This document shows positions 4,284 through 6,201 of a stretch of 6,201 nucleotides of DNA, piece by piece (position 1 is the stretch's first letter; each line of letters opens with the position of its first letter). Below the pieces are notes generated by a model. It made no database searches, was not told where the DNA came from, and was given only the letters and a program-made list of their open reading frames with translations. Source of the DNA: an uncultured Clostridia bacterium (GTDB taxonomy: Bacteria > Bacillota > Clostridia > Lachnospirales > Lachnospiraceae). The position numbers and the translations under genes are program-made. The stretch spans positions 1 through 6,201 of the forward strand of contig CAMJIC010000150.1 of NCBI GenBank assembly GCA_946405675.1. Direction: 5' to 3'.

Positions 4284-6152
4284 ATGTGTGGAATAGTCGG
4301 ATATACGGGGAACAGGCAGGCGGCTGAGGTTCTCCTGGAGGGACTGGGAAAGCTCGAGTACAGAGGATACGATTCAGCCGGAATGGCGGTCCTTGGTGAA
4401 AATGGCATGGTGAAGCTGATCAAGGCAGCGGGGAAGATCGAGCACCTGGCTGCGAGGACGGAGGGAGGACGGAAGCTTCCGGGCTTTTGCGGCATCGGAC
4501 ACACCCGCTGGGCAACCCATGGAGAACCCAATGAGAAAAACGCGCATCCCCATGTCAGCGGCGCATTTCACGAAGGAGAGTCTGATTATTCGACATCTTC
4601 CGTGATCGGTGTGCACAATGGGATTATTGAAAACTATGGGGAGCTGAAAGAGAAGCTTCTCCGGCATGGGTATACCTTCTACAGCGATACGGATACAGAG
4701 GCAGCGGTCAAGCTTGTCGATTATTATTATCACAAGTACAAAATCGGGCCGATTGACGCGATTAACAGGATGATGGTCAGGGTGCGGGGAAGCTATGCGC
4801 TTGCCCTGATGTTCAAGGATTATCCCGGGGAGATCTATGCCGCAAGGAAAGACAGCCCGATGATCATCGGCGTATCCGGGCAGGAAGCCTTTCTGGCATC
4901 GGATGTGACGGCGATGCTGAACCATACCAGAAGGGTGTATTATATCGGGAACCTTCAGGCGGCAAGGCTCAAGCCCGGCGAAGTGCATTTTTACGACTTA
5001 AACGGAGATGAAATCCATATTCCCGAAACGGAGGTGGAGTGGGATCTGGCCGGCGCGGATAAATGCGGCTATGAGCATTTCATGATGAAGGAGATTCATG
5101 AGCAGCCGCAGGCGGTTCTGCGCACGATGGAAAGTGTCCTGGCGGACGGCGAAATTACATTTTCCGCGTCCGGGCTGGAGGATGCTTTTCTTCAGAAGCT
5201 GGATTCTGTCTGCATTGTTGCCTGCGGATCCGCCTGGCATGTGGGAGTGACGGCGCAATATGTGATGGAGGATCTTGTTCAGATTCCGGTACGGGTGGAA
5301 CTGGCATCGGAATACAGGTACCGGAGGATCCTGCCCTTTGGAAATACGCTTGTCATCGTGATCTCCCAGTCCGGGGAGACGGCGGACAGCCTTGAAGCAA
5401 TCCGCGTCGCGAAGGAGAATGGACTCAGTACGCTTGGAATCGTGAATGTAGACGGCTCCAGCATTGCCCGTGAGGCGGAATTTGTGCTTTATACGAAGGC
5501 CGGCCCGGAGATTTCCGTTGCGACCACGAAGGCATTTTCCTCCCAGCTTATGCTGATGTATCTTTTCGCTGTGAAGCTGGCCTATGTAAAGGGGAGGATG
5601 GGGAAGGAAGCGTACCTTTCCTGCCTGAAGGAACTGAGGAGCATTCCGGATCAGATCGCCGGGCTTCTTTCCGGAAAAGAGCGTATCCAGTGGCTGGCTT
5701 CCAGATGTGCCCATGCGAAGGATGTTTTCTTTATCGGAAGGGGCGCGGATTATGCCATCAGCCTGGAGGGGAGCCTGAAGCTCAAGGAGATCAGCTACAT
5801 TCACTCTGAGGCATATGCAGCCGGGGAGCTGAAGCATGGAACCATCAGCCTGATTGAGAACCGTACACCGGTGGTTGGCGTGCTTACCCAGGAAGGGGTG
5901 CTGGAAAAAACAATCAGCAACATGAAGGAGTGCAAGGCAAGAGGCGCCTATCTGATCGCGGTTACAGATATGGAGAGCGGGACGATGGACAGCAGCATGG
6001 ATTTCATCATCCGGATCCCGAAAACAGATCCTCATTTTTCCGGGATACTTGCCGTAGTGCCGCTGCAGCTATTGGGATATTATGTCAGTGTATCGAAGGG
6101 ACTGGATGTGGATAAGCCCAGAAATCTGGCGAAAAGTGTTACCGTAGAGTAA
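4284..6152 (+). CDS. glmS: Glutamine--fructose-6-phosphate aminotransferase (isomerizing)
   Basis: GlmS makes glucosamine-6-phosphate and glutamate from fructose-6-phosphate and glutamine, the entry step to UDP-GlcNAc and peptidoglycan; it acts in the cytosol. The 622-residue protein starts MCGIVGYTG, giving the Ntn nucleophile Cys2. The glutaminase domain (to about 240) has R27, GHTRWATHG (72-80), HNG (111-113) and D137. The two SIS domains follow, with CGSAWH (314-319), SQSGET (361-366) and EISVATTKAFSSQ (409-421). The isomerase residues are K499, E502 and H518 in the LKLKE...GELKH block, and the C-terminus is RNLAKSVTVE with K617. About a dozen extra residues (roughly 94-107) sit between NAHPHVSG and VHNGIIEN compared with E. 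coli GlmS. The start is supported by GGAG (4272-4275). It probably belongs to the preceding operon, because the 87-nt gap shows no terminator, no convincing promoter and no glmS-ribozyme-like leader. Confidence 0.97.
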   Translation: MCGIVGYTGNRQAAEVLLEGLGKLEYRGYDSAGMAVLGENGMVKLIKAAGKIEHLAARTEGGRKLPGFCGIGHTRWATHGEPNEKNAHPHVSGAFHEGESDYSTSSVIGVHNGIIENYGELKEKLLRHGYTFYSDTDTEAAVKLVDYYYHKYKIGPIDAINRMMVRVRGSYALALMFKDYPGEIYAARKDSPMIIGVSGQEAFLASDVTAMLNHTRRVYYIGNLQAARLKPGEVHFYDLNGDEIHIPETEVEWDLAGADKCGYEHFMMKEIHEQPQAVLRTMESVLADGEITFSASGLEDAFLQKLDSVCIVACGSAWHVGVTAQYVMEDLVQIPVRVELASEYRYRRILPFGNTLVIVISQSGETADSLEAIRVAKENGLSTLGIVNVDGSSIAREAEFVLYTKAGPEISVATTKAFSSQLMLMYLFAVKLAYVKGRMGKEAYLSCLKELRSIPDQIAGLLSGKERIQWLASRCAHAKDVFFIGRGADYAISLEGSLKLKEISYIHSEAYAAGELKHGTISLIENRTPVVGVLTQEGVLEKTISNMKECKARGAYLIAVTDMESGTMDSSMDFIIRIPKTDPHFSGILAVVPLQLLGYYVSVSKGLDVDKPRNLAKSVTVE

Positions 6153-6201
6153 GGATCTGTTACAGAATAACTTGTACATCTGACTTGTCCAAACGCTCAT
6201 C
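6153..6201. other. Tail after glmS with no recognised feature
   Basis: These 49 bases hold a small dyad, TCTGTTACAGA (6156-6166), without a GC-rich stem or T-run. No terminator for glmS is visible before the window ends. Confidence 0.4.

Noticed and set aside
4998..6035. Long minus-strand open frame (345 codons) opposite glmS
   Set aside because: It is antisense to a complete glmS, with His/Arg-rich composition typical of shadow frames and no domain.

Overview
The window reads as a piece of a Firmicutes chromosome, most likely a Clostridia/Lachnospiraceae-type organism. This is inferred from the gene set: a DapL-type aminotransferase, a short class-I glutamine synthetase relative, an ANTAR RNA-binding regulator, and GlmS with an expanded glutaminase loop. 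Purine-rich Shine-Dalgarno sites and moderate GC content agree. No database search was possible, so taxonomy and orthology rest on motif recognition.

Layout: (a) 1-333 is mostly non-coding. It may hold the start of a divergent gene leaving the left edge, a dubious 21-codon ORF, a 12-bp palindrome, and a promoter with a hairpin-bearing leader for the first gene. (b) 334-888 is a flavodoxin-fold NAD(P)H oxidoreductase. (c) 889-1164 is a regulatory region with a strong sigma-A-like promoter, followed at once by an RNA hairpin that can act as an intrinsic terminator or refold into an ANTAR-type hexaloop hairpin. (d) 1165-4196 is a tight gene group: dapL, a glutamine-synthetase-like gene, and an ANTAR regulator with a degenerate receiver domain. 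(e) 4284-6152 is glmS, in the same direction, with an 87-nt gap and no evident terminator or promoter of its own.

How it works together (inference): the regulator encoded by the third gene is the obvious candidate to bind the leader RNA at about 1025-1052, prevent termination at 1024-1073, and so switch on its own operon. DapL (glutamate to LL-diaminopimelate), the GS-like ligase (glutamate/ammonia chemistry) and GlmS (glutamine to glucosamine-6-phosphate) all draw on the glutamate/glutamine pool, and DapL and GlmS both feed peptidoglycan synthesis. The locus therefore looks like a nitrogen-responsive cell-wall-precursor operon under antitermination control. The most unusual points are the GS-like protein's altered active-site flap and phosphate-binding segment, the Asp-to-Asn change at the regulator's phosphoacceptor position, and the promoter-proximal RNA switch, whose second hexaloop does not match the consensus.
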